Shown here: in pieces, positions 7,729 through 15,584 of the stretch | Numbering within the stretch: the stretch's first letter is position 1 | Layout: each line of letters begins with the position of its first letter | The notes under the pieces: generated by a model | What the model was told of the DNA's origin: nothing | Database searches by the model: none | What the model saw: only the letters and a program-made list of their open reading frames with translations | Program-made: the position numbers and the translations under genes | Assembly: GCF_000424625.1 (NCBI RefSeq) | Contig: NZ_AUKG01000003.1 | Span: 62,001-126,000, forward strand | Direction of reading: 5' to 3' | DNA length: 64,000 nucleotides | Source of the DNA: Conexibacter woesei Iso977N | Lineage (GTDB): Bacteria; Actinomycetota; Thermoleophilia; Solirubrobacterales; Solirubrobacteraceae

Positions 7729-8349
7729 GTGACGCCCCGGACCGACCTCTATATCTCGGCAGACGTCGAGACGGACGGTCCTATTCCCGGGCCGTACTCG
7801 CTGCTCTCGTTTGGTCTTTGTGTGGCTGGTACCTATGACGGCTCGACGTTCCGCCGGGTTGATCCACAGCAGAGCACGTTCTACGCAGAACTGAAGCCGA
7901 TCTCGTCTGAGTGGCAACCAGAGGCGATGCGGGTCAACGGACTGGACCGCGATCGCCTCAGCACGTGGGGTCGCGAGCCGGCGGCCGCAATGACCGAAGC
8001 CGCGCAGTGGGTCCTGGACGTTGCACGCGAGCATCGCCCGGTGCTGGTCGCCTACCCGGTGGCCTTCGATTGGGCGTTCCTTTACTGGTACTTCGTGCGT
8101 TACGCGAAGGACGGCTCGCCGTTCGGCTACTCGTCGTGTCTCGACATCCGAACTCTGTACCAAGCTCGGGCGCATACGGTGCATGACGAGTCCGGAAAGG
8201 CGAAGATGCCGGCGTTCTTGCTTCCTGCCCGCCCGCACACACATAATGCCCTTGATGATGCTGTGGAGCAGGCCGAGCTCTTCAGCAACGTGTTTGCATG
8301 GACGTTGTCGGCCGATCAACCGCCTACCCGACGAGCGCATGTCCAATAA
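7729..8349 (+). CDS. DEDDh-family 3'-5' exonuclease
   Basis: 206 residues from a GTG start placed 6 nt after TACGAT. The exonuclease motifs are SADVETDGP (Exo I, D-x-E), VAYPVAFDWAFL (Exo II) and HNALDDAVEQA (Exo III, with the DEDDh histidine), as in DnaQ/RNase T-like enzymes that trim DNA or RNA from the 3' end. Base composition is less GC-rich than around it. An SOS box overlaps the expected -35 region, so expression is probably induced by DNA damage. It is separate from any polymerase, so a repair, RNA-processing or defence role is possible. Confidence 0.85.
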   Translation: MTPRTDLYISADVETDGPIPGPYSLLSFGLCVAGTYDGSTFRRVDPQQSTFYAELKPISSEWQPEAMRVNGLDRDRLSTWGREPAAAMTEAAQWVLDVAREHRPVLVAYPVAFDWAFLYWYFVRYAKDGSPFGYSSCLDIRTLYQARAHTVHDESGKAKMPAFLLPARPHTHNALDDAVEQAELFSNVFAWTLSADQPPTRRAHVQ

Positions 8350-8475
8350 CTCGCCTCAGCAGCCTTCACCGCCCATCGCAACCGCGCCATCGTGGCTCAC
8401 GCCGTTGCTTCCCTCATCTGTCGTCAGGAAGTAGCTCGCCGACGGGGCAAGGCGAGGCCTGACAGGATCCCTGCC
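8350..8475. other. Intergenic stretch with no recognised element
   Basis: 126 nt between the exonuclease and the next gene. An open frame continues through it from 8392 into the following gene, but the composition is mixed and no start context supports coding. A CAGGAT box (8463-8468) sits 7 nt before the next ATG. I see no hairpin terminator. Confidence 0.4.
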
Positions 8476-8754
8476 ATGTCACGCCGCGAAGAGCTCGAGG
8501 CCCTCGGCTCCAAGGAGCTGCACGACCGCGCAGTGCACCGGGCCGAGCGCCACCTGGACGTCAGGTTCCTGTGGGGCCTGATGAAGCTGGTCCCCGCCGC
8601 CGAGGCGGCCGCGGGCCAGGTCGACCAGGGCGACTTCGACATCAACCACTGGTCCGGCCAGGTCGCCGACACGTTCCGCGACGACGACACCGCGCTGTCG
8701 GACGCGCTGCGCCCGGTCTACATCGACTACCTGGAGAAGCACGAAGACGGCTGA
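8476..8754 (+). CDS. Small hypothetical protein
   Basis: 92 residues, starting MSRREELEALGSKELHDRAV. It is predicted helical, acidic at the C-terminus, with no signal peptide or membrane segment and no recognised motif. The start at 8476 is preferred over an in-frame ATG at 8392 because high-GC codon use begins here and CAGGAT lies 7 nt upstream. Function unknown. Confidence 0.65.
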   Translation: MSRREELEALGSKELHDRAVHRAERHLDVRFLWGLMKLVPAAEAAAGQVDQGDFDINHWSGQVADTFRDDDTALSDALRPVYIDYLEKHEDG

Positions 8755-8859
8755 CCTGTCCGCCTGCGCCAACAGCGCTCAGGAATCCCGCACCCCTGCC
8801 GACCACCTCCAGAGAACGGTGGCAACCCCCAAGGGACCAAGGGACAGGGACTCTTCCGC

Positions 8860-9801
8860 ATGACGACGCAGGTGGCCGAGCGGTACCGACTGGTAACGCG
8901 CTCCGATTTCGACGGGCTGGTGTGCGCAGCGCTCCTCAAGGAGCTGGGCATCCTCGACGACATCCTGTTCGTCCATCCCAAGGACATGCAGGACGGCAAG
9001 GTCGAGCTGACCGACCGCGACATCACGACCAACCTGCCCTACGTCCCGGGCGTGCACCTGTCGTTCGACCACCACGACTCGGAGCTCATCCGCGTCGAGG
9101 AGTCGCCCGAGAACCACGTGATCGTCGCCGGCGCCAAGTCCGCCGCGCGCGTCGTGTACCGCTACTTCGGCGGGGCCGACGTCTTCACCGCCGTCGGCGA
9201 GGACATCATGATGGCCGTCGACAAGGCCGACGCCGCGGACTTCTCGCGCGACGACATCCTCGAGCCGCAGGGCTGGGACTACATCTCGTTCCTGATGGAC
9301 CCGCGCACCGGCCTCGGCCGCTTCCGCGACTTCAGGATCTCCAACTACCAGCTGATGATGCAGCTGATCGACGACATCACCACGAAGTCGATCGACGAGA
9401 TCCTCGCCTGCCCCGACGTCGCCGAGCGCGTCGACCTCTACCGCGAGCACGCCGACGCGGCGATCGACCAGGTCGCCCGCTGCGGCACCCAGCACGGCAA
9501 CCTCGTCGTCCTGGACATGCGCGACGAGGACACGATCTACGCGACCAACCGCTTCACGGTCTACGCGCTGTGGCCCCAGTGCAACATCTCGATCCACGTC
9601 CTGTGGGGCCTGCGCCAGCAGAACACGGTCTTCGCGACCGGCAAGTCGATCCTGGACCGCTCCTCGAAGACCGACGTCGGCGAGCTGATGCTGCGCTACG
9701 GCGGCGGCGGGCACGAGGCGGCCGGCACCTGCCAGGTCGGCAACGACGACGCCCCGCGCGTCCTCGGCGAGCTGATCGCCACCATCAACGCCGACGGCTG
9801 A
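8860..9801 (+). CDS. DHH-family phosphoesterase
   Basis: 313 residues with the DHH motif in HLSFDHHDSEL, an N-terminal SDFDGLVCAALL (first catalytic Asp) and the DHHA1 substrate loop RYGGGGHEAAGTC near the C-terminus. This set defines DHH/DHHA1 phosphoesterases, which include nanoRNases, cyclic-di-nucleotide phosphodiesterases and exopolyphosphatase-like enzymes; the substrate cannot be assigned. The distance between the two domains is somewhat long, with an inserted helical segment (ISNYQLMMQLIDDITTKSID). Confidence 0.85.
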   Translation: MTTQVAERYRLVTRSDFDGLVCAALLKELGILDDILFVHPKDMQDGKVELTDRDITTNLPYVPGVHLSFDHHDSELIRVEESPENHVIVAGAKSAARVVYRYFGGADVFTAVGEDIMMAVDKADAADFSRDDILEPQGWDYISFLMDPRTGLGRFRDFRISNYQLMMQLIDDITTKSIDEILACPDVAERVDLYREHADAAIDQVARCGTQHGNLVVLDMRDEDTIYATNRFTVYALWPQCNISIHVLWGLRQQNTVFATGKSILDRSSKTDVGELMLRYGGGGHEAAGTCQVGNDDAPRVLGELIATINADG

Positions 9802-9839
9802 GCGCCGCTCAGCGGTTTGCGCCGCTAGAGTCCGGCGCC

Positions 9840-10457
9840 ATGCCGGAGGTCCGCCCGGTTCAACACCATGATGTTGATGCTCTGACGCAGGCGCTGACGC
9901 GCGCGTTCGCCGACGACCCCGTCACCCGCTGGGTCTACGGCGGCGAGCCCGCGACGTCGCGCTGGTCGGAGCGCTTCTTCGCCTGGCAGCTGCGGCGGCT
10001 GCTGCCGCAGGACGTCTCCTGGACCACCGACGACGGCGCCGGCGGCGCCGCGCTGTGGGCGCTGCCCGACCAGTGGCGCGAGTCGGCGCGCGAGACGCTC
10101 GGGCTCGTGCGCGTGACGTTCCGCGGCGTCCTGCCGCGCCTGCCCCGGATCCTGCGCGGCCTCGGCCAGGTCGAGGTCCGCCACCCGTCGGAGCGCCACC
10201 TCTACCTCGCGGTCCTCGGCGTCGACCCATCCCGCCAGGGCCAGGGCGTCGGCTCCCAGCTGATCCGCGCCGGCCTCGACCTCTGCGACCGCGAGCACCT
10301 GCCCGCCTACCTGGAGACCGGCAAGGAGCAGAACCTCGCCTTCTACGGCCGCCACGGCTTCACGGTCGTCGACCGCCTGGAGCTGCCGAAGGGGCCACCG
10401 GTCTGGTTCCTGTGGCGGGAGCCAGGTGTGCGTAAGCTGCCAAATTTGGCTTCTTAG
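9840..10457 (+). CDS. GNAT-family N-acetyltransferase
   Basis: 205 residues. Acetyl-CoA-binding motif A is VLGVDPSRQGQGVGSQLI, followed by LETGKEQNLAFYGRHGF, typical of the PuaC/streptothricin-like GNAT group that acts on small molecules. TAGAGT (9826-9831) lies 8 nt before the ATG, suggesting a leaderless transcript. Its last codons overlap the first of five CANNTTTGGC repeats that lead into hipBA, so HipB binding could also touch the end of this gene. Confidence 0.85.
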   Translation: MPEVRPVQHHDVDALTQALTRAFADDPVTRWVYGGEPATSRWSERFFAWQLRRLLPQDVSWTTDDGAGGAALWALPDQWRESARETLGLVRVTFRGVLPRLPRILRGLGQVEVRHPSERHLYLAVLGVDPSRQGQGVGSQLIRAGLDLCDREHLPAYLETGKEQNLAFYGRHGFTVVDRLELPKGPPVWFLWREPGVRKLPNLAS

Positions 10458-10580
10458 GCCTTGAAACAGCCCTTTGCGTGTCATTTTTGGCGGGTTGCGA
10501 GATGGTTACGTGGAGTCATGGTAAGATGCCATATATGGCACGGTAGGCCCGAATTTGGCCTGTAATACGTCATGTTTGGC
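10441..10580 (+). promoter_or_regulatory. Five-copy repeat array upstream of hipBA (putative HipB operators)
   Basis: The consensus CANNTTTGGC recurs at 10441, 10482, 10530, 10550 (CGAATTTGGC) and 10571. The third copy is part of the perfect palindrome TGCCATATATGGCA (10527-10540). The last three copies are spaced 20-21 bp apart, about two helical turns, placing them on one DNA face directly before the hipB GTG. The stretch is visibly AT-richer than its surroundings. HipB-type antitoxins autoregulate through operators of this kind. Confidence 0.6.
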
Positions 10581-10585
10581 ACGTT

Positions 10586-10954
10586 GTGAGGATTGACCGC
10601 TACACCTCTGATGACGCGGTGCTCACCGAGCTCGGTGAGCGCCTCAAGCGCGCGCGCCTCGCCCGCAACGTCACGCAGGACGCGCTCGCGACGGAGGCCG
10701 GCGTCGGCCTCCGCACGATCGCGCGCATCGAAGACGGCGAGTCGACCTCCGTGGTCAACCTCGTGCGCGTGCTGCGCGTGCTCGGGCTCCTCGACGCGCT
10801 CGACGCGCTGATCCCGGCGAACACGATCAACCCGTTCACCGAGAGGGCGCAGACCGGGAGGGTCCGCCGGCGCGCGTCGGCGCCCGGCGCGAGCAGGCCG
10901 GGCGCGTCGGGCGGCAGGTGGGTCTGGGGTGACGAGACCGGTGAGCGGTCATGA
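10586..10954 (+). CDS. hipB: HipB-like antitoxin, XRE-type helix-turn-helix
   Basis: 122 residues from GTG 10586. The HTH is LGERLKRARLARNVTQDALATEAGVGLRTIARIEDGESTS (quoted here by its ends: LGERLKRARL and RIEDGESTS), a classic XRE/Cro fold at about residues 13-52. The C-terminal tail is Arg/Gly-rich and ends GGRWVWGDETGERS; a Trp-containing tail is known in HipB as the part bound by HipA. It overlaps hipA by 4 bp (ATGA), so the two are translationally coupled. It should bind the repeat array immediately upstream and neutralise HipA. Confidence 0.85.
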   Translation: MRIDRYTSDDAVLTELGERLKRARLARNVTQDALATEAGVGLRTIARIEDGESTSVVNLVRVLRVLGLLDALDALIPANTINPFTERAQTGRVRRRASAPGASRPGASGGRWVWGDETGERS

Positions 10955-12264
10955 GCCCGACGCGTGCCGAGGTCTGGCTCTGGGGAACGCGGATCGGCGC
11001 GGTCGTGCTGCCCGACGGCGGGCAGCACGCGACGTTCGCCTACGACCCGGACTTCGTGCCCAGCGGCATCCAGCTCGCGCCGCTGATGATGCCGCTGCGG
11101 ACCGACCCCTACAGCTTCCCGGCGCTGGCGCCCGAGAGCTTCCACGGGCTGCCGGGGATGCTCGCCGACGCGCTCCCGGATCGCTACGGCAACGTCCTGA
11201 TCGACGCGTGGCTGGCCGAGCAGGGCCGCCGCCCGGAGAGCTTCAACGCCGTCGAGCGCCTCTGCTACACGGGCAGCCGCGGCATGGGCGCGCTCGAGTT
11301 CCGGCCGGCCGCCGGCCCCGACCGCGGCGCGAGCACGGCGATCGACATCACCGCGCTGGTCCAGCTCGCCTCCGAGGTGCTGAGCGACCGCAAGCGCCTC
11401 TCGGCCTCCTTCGACGGCGAGTCGCGCGAGGACGCGATGCGCGACATCCTGCGCGTCGGGACGTCGGCAGGCGGCGCGCGGGCCAAGGCGGTGATCGCCT
11501 GGAACCCGGAGACCGGCGCGGTCCGCTCGGGCCAGGCGGCGGTCCCGCCGGGCTTCGAGCACTGGCTGCTGAAGTTCGACGGCGTCGCCGAGAACCGGGA
11601 CCGCGAGCTGGCCGATCCCAAGGGCTATGGGTTGGTCGAGTACGCCTACGCCAAGCTCGCGGCGCGCGCGGGCATCACGATGAGCGAGTGCCGGATCATG
11701 GCTGAGCACGACCGCCATCACTTCATGACGCGGCGCTTCGACCGGACCGCAGACGGCGACAAGCTGCACCTCCAATCGCTCGCCGCGCTGCGCCACTTCG
11801 ACTTCCGCTCGCCCGCCGCCTACTCCTACGAGCAGGCGCTGCTGATGATCCGCGAGCTGGGGCTCGGGCAGGCGACGATCGAGGAGCAGTTCCGGCGCAT
11901 GGTGTTCAACGTGGTCGCCCGCAACCAGGACGACCACGTCAAGAACATCGCTTTCCTGATGGATCGGGCGGGGCAGTGGTCGCTGTCACCCGCCTTCGAC
12001 GTCATGTGGGCCTTCAACCCCACCGGCGACTGGACCTCGCAGCATCAGATGTCGCTCAACGGCAAGCGCGACGGGTTCGCGCTCGCCGACCTCGACGCGG
12101 TGGCGAGCACGGCGGCGATGAGGCGTGGGCGCGCCGCCGAGATCCACGCCGAGGTCCGGGAAGCGGTTGCCGCCTGGCCGGAGGTCGCGGCCGAGGTCGG
12201 CGTCCCCGACGCGATGAGCGCGCGGATCGCGCAGACGCACCGGCTGGCGCTGGCGCCCGGCTAG
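10951..12264 (+). CDS. hipA: HipA-like serine/threonine kinase toxin
   Basis: 437 residues. An N-terminal HipA_N region (VWLWGTRIGAVVLPDG) precedes the kinase core: glycine loop GTSAGGARAK (about 170-179), ATP-binding Lys208 in HWLLKFD, catalytic loop NQDDHVKN (Asp327) and metal-binding Asp350 in SPAFDV. All catalytic residues are present, so it looks active. Classical HipA phosphorylates glutamyl-tRNA synthetase and causes dormancy; the target here is inferred only. The 4-bp overlap with hipB gives the usual antitoxin-first order. Confidence 0.88.
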   Translation: MSPTRAEVWLWGTRIGAVVLPDGGQHATFAYDPDFVPSGIQLAPLMMPLRTDPYSFPALAPESFHGLPGMLADALPDRYGNVLIDAWLAEQGRRPESFNAVERLCYTGSRGMGALEFRPAAGPDRGASTAIDITALVQLASEVLSDRKRLSASFDGESREDAMRDILRVGTSAGGARAKAVIAWNPETGAVRSGQAAVPPGFEHWLLKFDGVAENRDRELADPKGYGLVEYAYAKLAARAGITMSECRIMAEHDRHHFMTRRFDRTADGDKLHLQSLAALRHFDFRSPAAYSYEQALLMIRELGLGQATIEEQFRRMVFNVVARNQDDHVKNIAFLMDRAGQWSLSPAFDVMWAFNPTGDWTSQHQMSLNGKRDGFALADLDAVASTAAMRRGRAAEIHAEVREAVAAWPEVAAEVGVPDAMSARIAQTHRLALAPG

Positions 12265-12274
12265 CTTGTAGGGC

Positions 12275-12943
12275 GTGACCCCCACGTTCCCCGCCGCCGT
12301 CGTGTTCGACAACGATGGCCTGCTGCTCGACACCGAAGAGGCCTGGACCCGGGCTGAGACGACGTTGTTCGCCAACCATGGCTCGACGTTCACGTACGAC
12401 CACAAGCGGGAGCTGATCGGGTCGTCGCACTCGATCGCCGCGGGCAAGTTGGAGGTCATGCTCGAGCAGCCGGGCAGGGGCGAGGACCTGATGAACGAGC
12501 TGCACGCGCTGGTCATGGACGAGGCGCAACACGACATCGAGCCGCGCCCCGGCGCGCTGGAGCTGGTGGACGCCCTGCGCGACGCGGGCATCCCGATCGC
12601 GGTCGCGTCGAACTCGCAGCGGGCGTTCCTGGACCTGGTCCTCCACACCGCGGGCGTCGCGGATCGCTTCGCGATCACGGTCGCCGGCGACGAGGTCCCG
12701 CGCCCCAAGCCCTGGCCGGACATCTACCTCGAAGCCTGCGCGCGCCTGGACGCCGACCCGGCCCGCTCGTTCGGCCTCGAGGACTCCCCGACCGGCGCGA
12801 CCGCCGCCAAGGCCGCGGGCCTGACCGTCATCGGCGTCCCGTACCTCGCCGACATCGAGCTGCCGATGGCGGACATCACCGCGACCGCGCTCAACGACGC
12901 CGCGGTCTTCGAGGCGATCGGCCTCGTACTCTCCCCGGAGTGA
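12275..12943 (+). CDS. HAD-superfamily phosphatase, beta-phosphoglucomutase-like
   Basis: 222 residues from GTG 12275, with TAGCTT 7 nt upstream. HAD motif I is VVFDNDGLLLDTE (D-x-D), motif II ASNSQRAF, motif III RPKPWPDIY and motif IV LEDSPTGATAAKAAG, all intact; the helical cap lies between I and II. This subgroup hydrolyses small sugar phosphates. It overlaps the following membrane-protein gene by 4 bp (GTGA). Confidence 0.88.
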   Translation: MTPTFPAAVVFDNDGLLLDTEEAWTRAETTLFANHGSTFTYDHKRELIGSSHSIAAGKLEVMLEQPGRGEDLMNELHALVMDEAQHDIEPRPGALELVDALRDAGIPIAVASNSQRAFLDLVLHTAGVADRFAITVAGDEVPRPKPWPDIYLEACARLDADPARSFGLEDSPTGATAAKAAGLTVIGVPYLADIELPMADITATALNDAAVFEAIGLVLSPE

Positions 12944-13968
12944 CCCCGGACCCCGGAGCGCAGCTGATCACCGCCGGCGTCGGGGACTTCTTCGACGCCG
13001 CCGGCCAGTTCTTCTCCAACCTGGCCGACATCCGCTGGGGCGCGCTCGCGCTCGGCCTGCTCTGCTTCGGGACCTACCTCACGATCCGCAGCCGCGCCTT
13101 CTACAACGTCCTGCGCGCCGCGTACCCGACCGAGAACGTCCCGTTCAAGCGGATCTGGGGCGCCTACATCGCCGCCTACGGCTTCAACAACGTGGTGCCC
13201 GCGCGCGGCGGCGACGTCATCAAGGCGTTCCTGGTCAAGTCGTCGATCCCGAACTCGACCTACCCCGCGATCGCCGCCGCGTTCTTCGTCGAAGCGGGCT
13301 TCGACGCCTCGATGGGCGTCTTCATCCTCATCTTCGCGTTCACGCAGGGCGTCTTCCCCAAGCCGCCGGACTTCTCCAAGCTCCACGCATTCGACCTGTC
13401 GTTCTTCGCGTCGCACCCGCGCTTCCTGCTGTTCGTCATGACCGCGCTGGCGATCGCCGGCCTCGCCGCGTTCGCGCTGCTGTCGACCAAGGTGAAGGCC
13501 TTCTGGGCGCGCGTGCGCCAGGGCCTGACGATCATCTTCGACAGGCGTCGGTACTTCAAAGAGGTCTGGCTCGTCCAGTTCGGCGCGTGGCTGTTCCGGT
13601 TCACCGCGTTCTGGTTCCTGCTCGACGCGTTCCACATCGGTGGCTCGGTCAAGAACGTGCTGTTGGTCCTCGGCGTCAACGCGGTCGCAGCGGTCGTGCC
13701 GTTCACGCCCGGCGGCGCCGGCGTCCAGCAGGCGTTCCTGGTCAAGGTGTTCGCCGGGACCGCCACCGGCGCGACCGTCGCGGCGTACTCCGTCGGCCAG
13801 CAGATCGCGATCGCCGCGTTCAGCCTCGGCGTCGGGTTCGTTGCGCTCGTGACGATCTTCAGGTTCCGCTCCTTCAAGGAGGTCATCGCCGCCGGCAAGG
13901 CCTCACGCGCGGCTGAGCGCGACGCCGAGAACGCTCCGCAAGAGCCGGTCGGCAGCGGGCTACAGTAA
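12940..13968 (+). CDS. Lysylphosphatidylglycerol-synthase-TM/UPF0104-type membrane protein
   Basis: 342 residues with seven or eight hydrophobic segments, e.g. WGALALGLLCFGTYLTI, FLLFVMTALAIAGLAAFALL and FSLGVGFVALVTIF. The motifs NNVVPARGGDVIKAFLV and PFTPGGAGVQQAFLV are the two conserved loops of the flippase-like membrane domain found in MprF and related lipid-handling proteins. No catalytic synthase domain is attached, so a transport or flipping role is inferred. The C-terminal tail is charged and probably cytoplasmic. Confidence 0.82.
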   Translation: MTPDPGAQLITAGVGDFFDAAGQFFSNLADIRWGALALGLLCFGTYLTIRSRAFYNVLRAAYPTENVPFKRIWGAYIAAYGFNNVVPARGGDVIKAFLVKSSIPNSTYPAIAAAFFVEAGFDASMGVFILIFAFTQGVFPKPPDFSKLHAFDLSFFASHPRFLLFVMTALAIAGLAAFALLSTKVKAFWARVRQGLTIIFDRRRYFKEVWLVQFGAWLFRFTAFWFLLDAFHIGGSVKNVLLVLGVNAVAAVVPFTPGGAGVQQAFLVKVFAGTATGATVAAYSVGQQIAIAAFSLGVGFVALVTIFRFRSFKEVIAAGKASRAAERDAENAPQEPVGSGLQ

Positions 13969-13972
13969 GTCC

Positions 13973-14239
13973 ATGGAAGGCTTTGGCGGACTTTTCGGCG
14001 ACCCTGACGAGCTCCAGAAGCGCATGGCGGAGTTCGCCGACCAGATGCAGGGTCAGCAGCGCCTCGCGTGGGCCGACAACGCGATCGGCCTCGCGGTGCA
14101 GATGACGGTCGCGGCGGTCAACCGCGTCAACATCCAGGGCACCACGCAGGAGCAGGCGGAGCAGATCCGGGCGGTCATGGCGACCGTGTTCCCGGAGGCC
14201 GTGACGCTCGTGCGCGAAGCACGCCAAGGCCTGCAATAA
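13973..14239 (+). CDS. Small conserved-type hypothetical protein
   Basis: 88 residues, mostly helical: GDPDELQKRMAEFADQMQGQ, then AIGLAVQMTVAAVNRVNIQG. TACAGT (13961-13966) lies 6 nt before the ATG. No membrane segment or catalytic motif is visible. It sits in a same-strand run with the flippase-like gene and the small proteins downstream. Family not recognised. Confidence 0.65.
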   Translation: MEGFGGLFGDPDELQKRMAEFADQMQGQQRLAWADNAIGLAVQMTVAAVNRVNIQGTTQEQAEQIRAVMATVFPEAVTLVREARQGLQ

Positions 14240-14273
14240 GCGGCCGAGCGCCGCGCCATCTAGGATCCCCCGC

Positions 14274-14474
14274 GTGGCGCAGCTCTCGTCCCAACAGCTG
14301 ATCTGGCGCGGCCGCGTCGAGGCCGGCCTGCGCCTTGCGGCGCCGGTGCTGGATCTCGTCCTCGTGGCCGGCGACAAGATCTCCCGCACCGTGGATCGCG
14401 ACGAGCCGGAGCTGCTGATGCCCGGCCGCCTCGGCCACGACCACCAGCGCTCGCTGACCGATGGCCGCGACTGA
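14274..14474 (+). CDS. Very small hypothetical protein
   Basis: 66 residues from GTG 14274, with TAGGAT (14261-14266) 7 nt upstream. It has an amphipathic N-terminus (LIWRGRVEAGLRLAAPVLDLVL) and a charged tail, and its last codons overlap the start of the following membrane-protein gene by 14 bp. Codon bias matches real genes, but there is no recognised motif. Confidence 0.55.
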   Translation: MAQLSSQQLIWRGRVEAGLRLAAPVLDLVLVAGDKISRTVDRDEPELLMPGRLGHDHQRSLTDGRD

Positions 14475-15483
14475 TCCCGGGGACGACCTGGCGGTCACCC
14501 CGGCCCAGGTCGTCGAACACGAGGCGAGGCGGCGTCCGCGCACCGGGCTGATCGCGCTGGTCGCGGCGATCGTCACGGTCATCGCGAACGTCCTTCAGAC
14601 GTCGATCTTCAGCGACCTGCCGAAGGTCACGCCGATCGACGCGCTGCGCGAGACCGCCGGCGAGTCGCTGGGCGCGGGCCGCACCGGCCTCGCCAGCGAG
14701 CAGGCGCTGTACCTGCACCACCACGCCTCCGGCCTCGTCATCGCGACGATCCTGCAGGCGCTCGTCTACTTCGCGCTCGGCTACATCCTGCTCGAGCTGC
14801 TGCGGATGACGCTCGACCGCGCCGGCAAGGTCGCGCGGCCGACGCGGATCCTGGTCTACGTCGGGTCGGTCCTCGCCGGCGTCGGCGCGCTCGCCCGGAT
14901 CATCGGGCTGGTCAGGAACGCCGCGGACTTCGCGTCCTCCGACCACCAGACGACCGCGGCCGCCCACGACGTCGTGCGCAACGGCAGCCTGCTCGTCGGC
15001 GGGACGCTCGTCGGCCAGCTCGGCCTGTTCGCGCTCGCCGCCGCGATCGTGCTCGTGGCGCTGGCCGCGATGCGCGTCGGGCTGCTGCCGCGCTTCGTCG
15101 GGATCCTCGGCGCGATCGTCGGCGTCCTGCAGATCCTCGGCCCGCTGTCGGCGCTGTCGTTCGTCGTCACCGCGTTCTGGCTGGCGATGCTCGGCGCGAT
15201 GATGCTCGGCCGCTGGCCCGGCGGGATGCCGCCCGCGTGGGACGCGGGCGAGGCGGTGCCGTGGCCGAGCCCGCAGGAGGTCCGCGAGCAGCGCGACGCC
15301 GCGCGCGGGGAGCGGGGCGGCGGCGGTGGCTTCGGTGGCGGTGGCTTCGGGCGGCGCGGCCGACCGAGGGCGGAGCTGCCGGAGCCCGTGAGCAACGGGA
15401 ACGGCAACGGCGCCTCGGCGCCCGCGACCGAGACGCCCTCGCCGGCGACGTCGGCGCGCAAGAAGCGCAAGCGCCGCGGCTGA
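14461..15483 (+). CDS. Membrane protein with glycine-rich, basic C-terminal tail (DUF4386-like)
   Basis: 340 residues. Six hydrophobic segments lie between about 28 and 240, e.g. LIALVAAIVTVIANVLQ, ASGLVIATILQALVYFALGYI and LFALAAAIVLVALAAM. The hydrophilic tail from about 255 has GGGGGFGGGGFGRRGR and ends in SARKKRKRRG, a strongly basic end that could bind nucleic acid or phospholipid head groups. Fold resembles DUF4386-type proteins by topology only. Function unknown. Confidence 0.72.
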   Translation: MAATDPGDDLAVTPAQVVEHEARRRPRTGLIALVAAIVTVIANVLQTSIFSDLPKVTPIDALRETAGESLGAGRTGLASEQALYLHHHASGLVIATILQALVYFALGYILLELLRMTLDRAGKVARPTRILVYVGSVLAGVGALARIIGLVRNAADFASSDHQTTAAAHDVVRNGSLLVGGTLVGQLGLFALAAAIVLVALAAMRVGLLPRFVGILGAIVGVLQILGPLSALSFVVTAFWLAMLGAMMLGRWPGGMPPAWDAGEAVPWPSPQEVREQRDAARGERGGGGGFGGGGFGRRGRPRAELPEPVSNGNGNGASAPATETPSPATSARKKRKRRG

Positions 15484-15545
15484 CGTCCGCGTAACCCTCC
15501 GGACAGGGCCGGGAGGCTTCACCTTACGCCGCTACGGGAACACTT

Positions 15546-15561
15546 CTGACCAACTGGTCAG
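15546..15561. promoter_or_regulatory. Palindromic operator candidate upstream of satP-acs
   Basis: CTGACCA-AC-TGGTCAG is an inverted repeat with 7-bp arms located 24 bp before the satP ATG and just upstream of its AAAGGAG ribosome-binding site. ACCAACTGGT-type palindromes are typical of TetR and FadR-like regulators of acyl/acetate metabolism. Its position in the 5' leader or over the start of transcription suggests repression of the acetate operon. Confidence 0.5.
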
Positions 15562-15584
15562 GTTCCTGAAAGGAGCGTCCCAAC

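Noticed and set aside
12275-12943. HAD gene as part of the hipBA operon with a defence role
   Set aside because: It has its own TAGCTT box and ordinary high-GC composition; nothing links it to the toxin beyond proximity.
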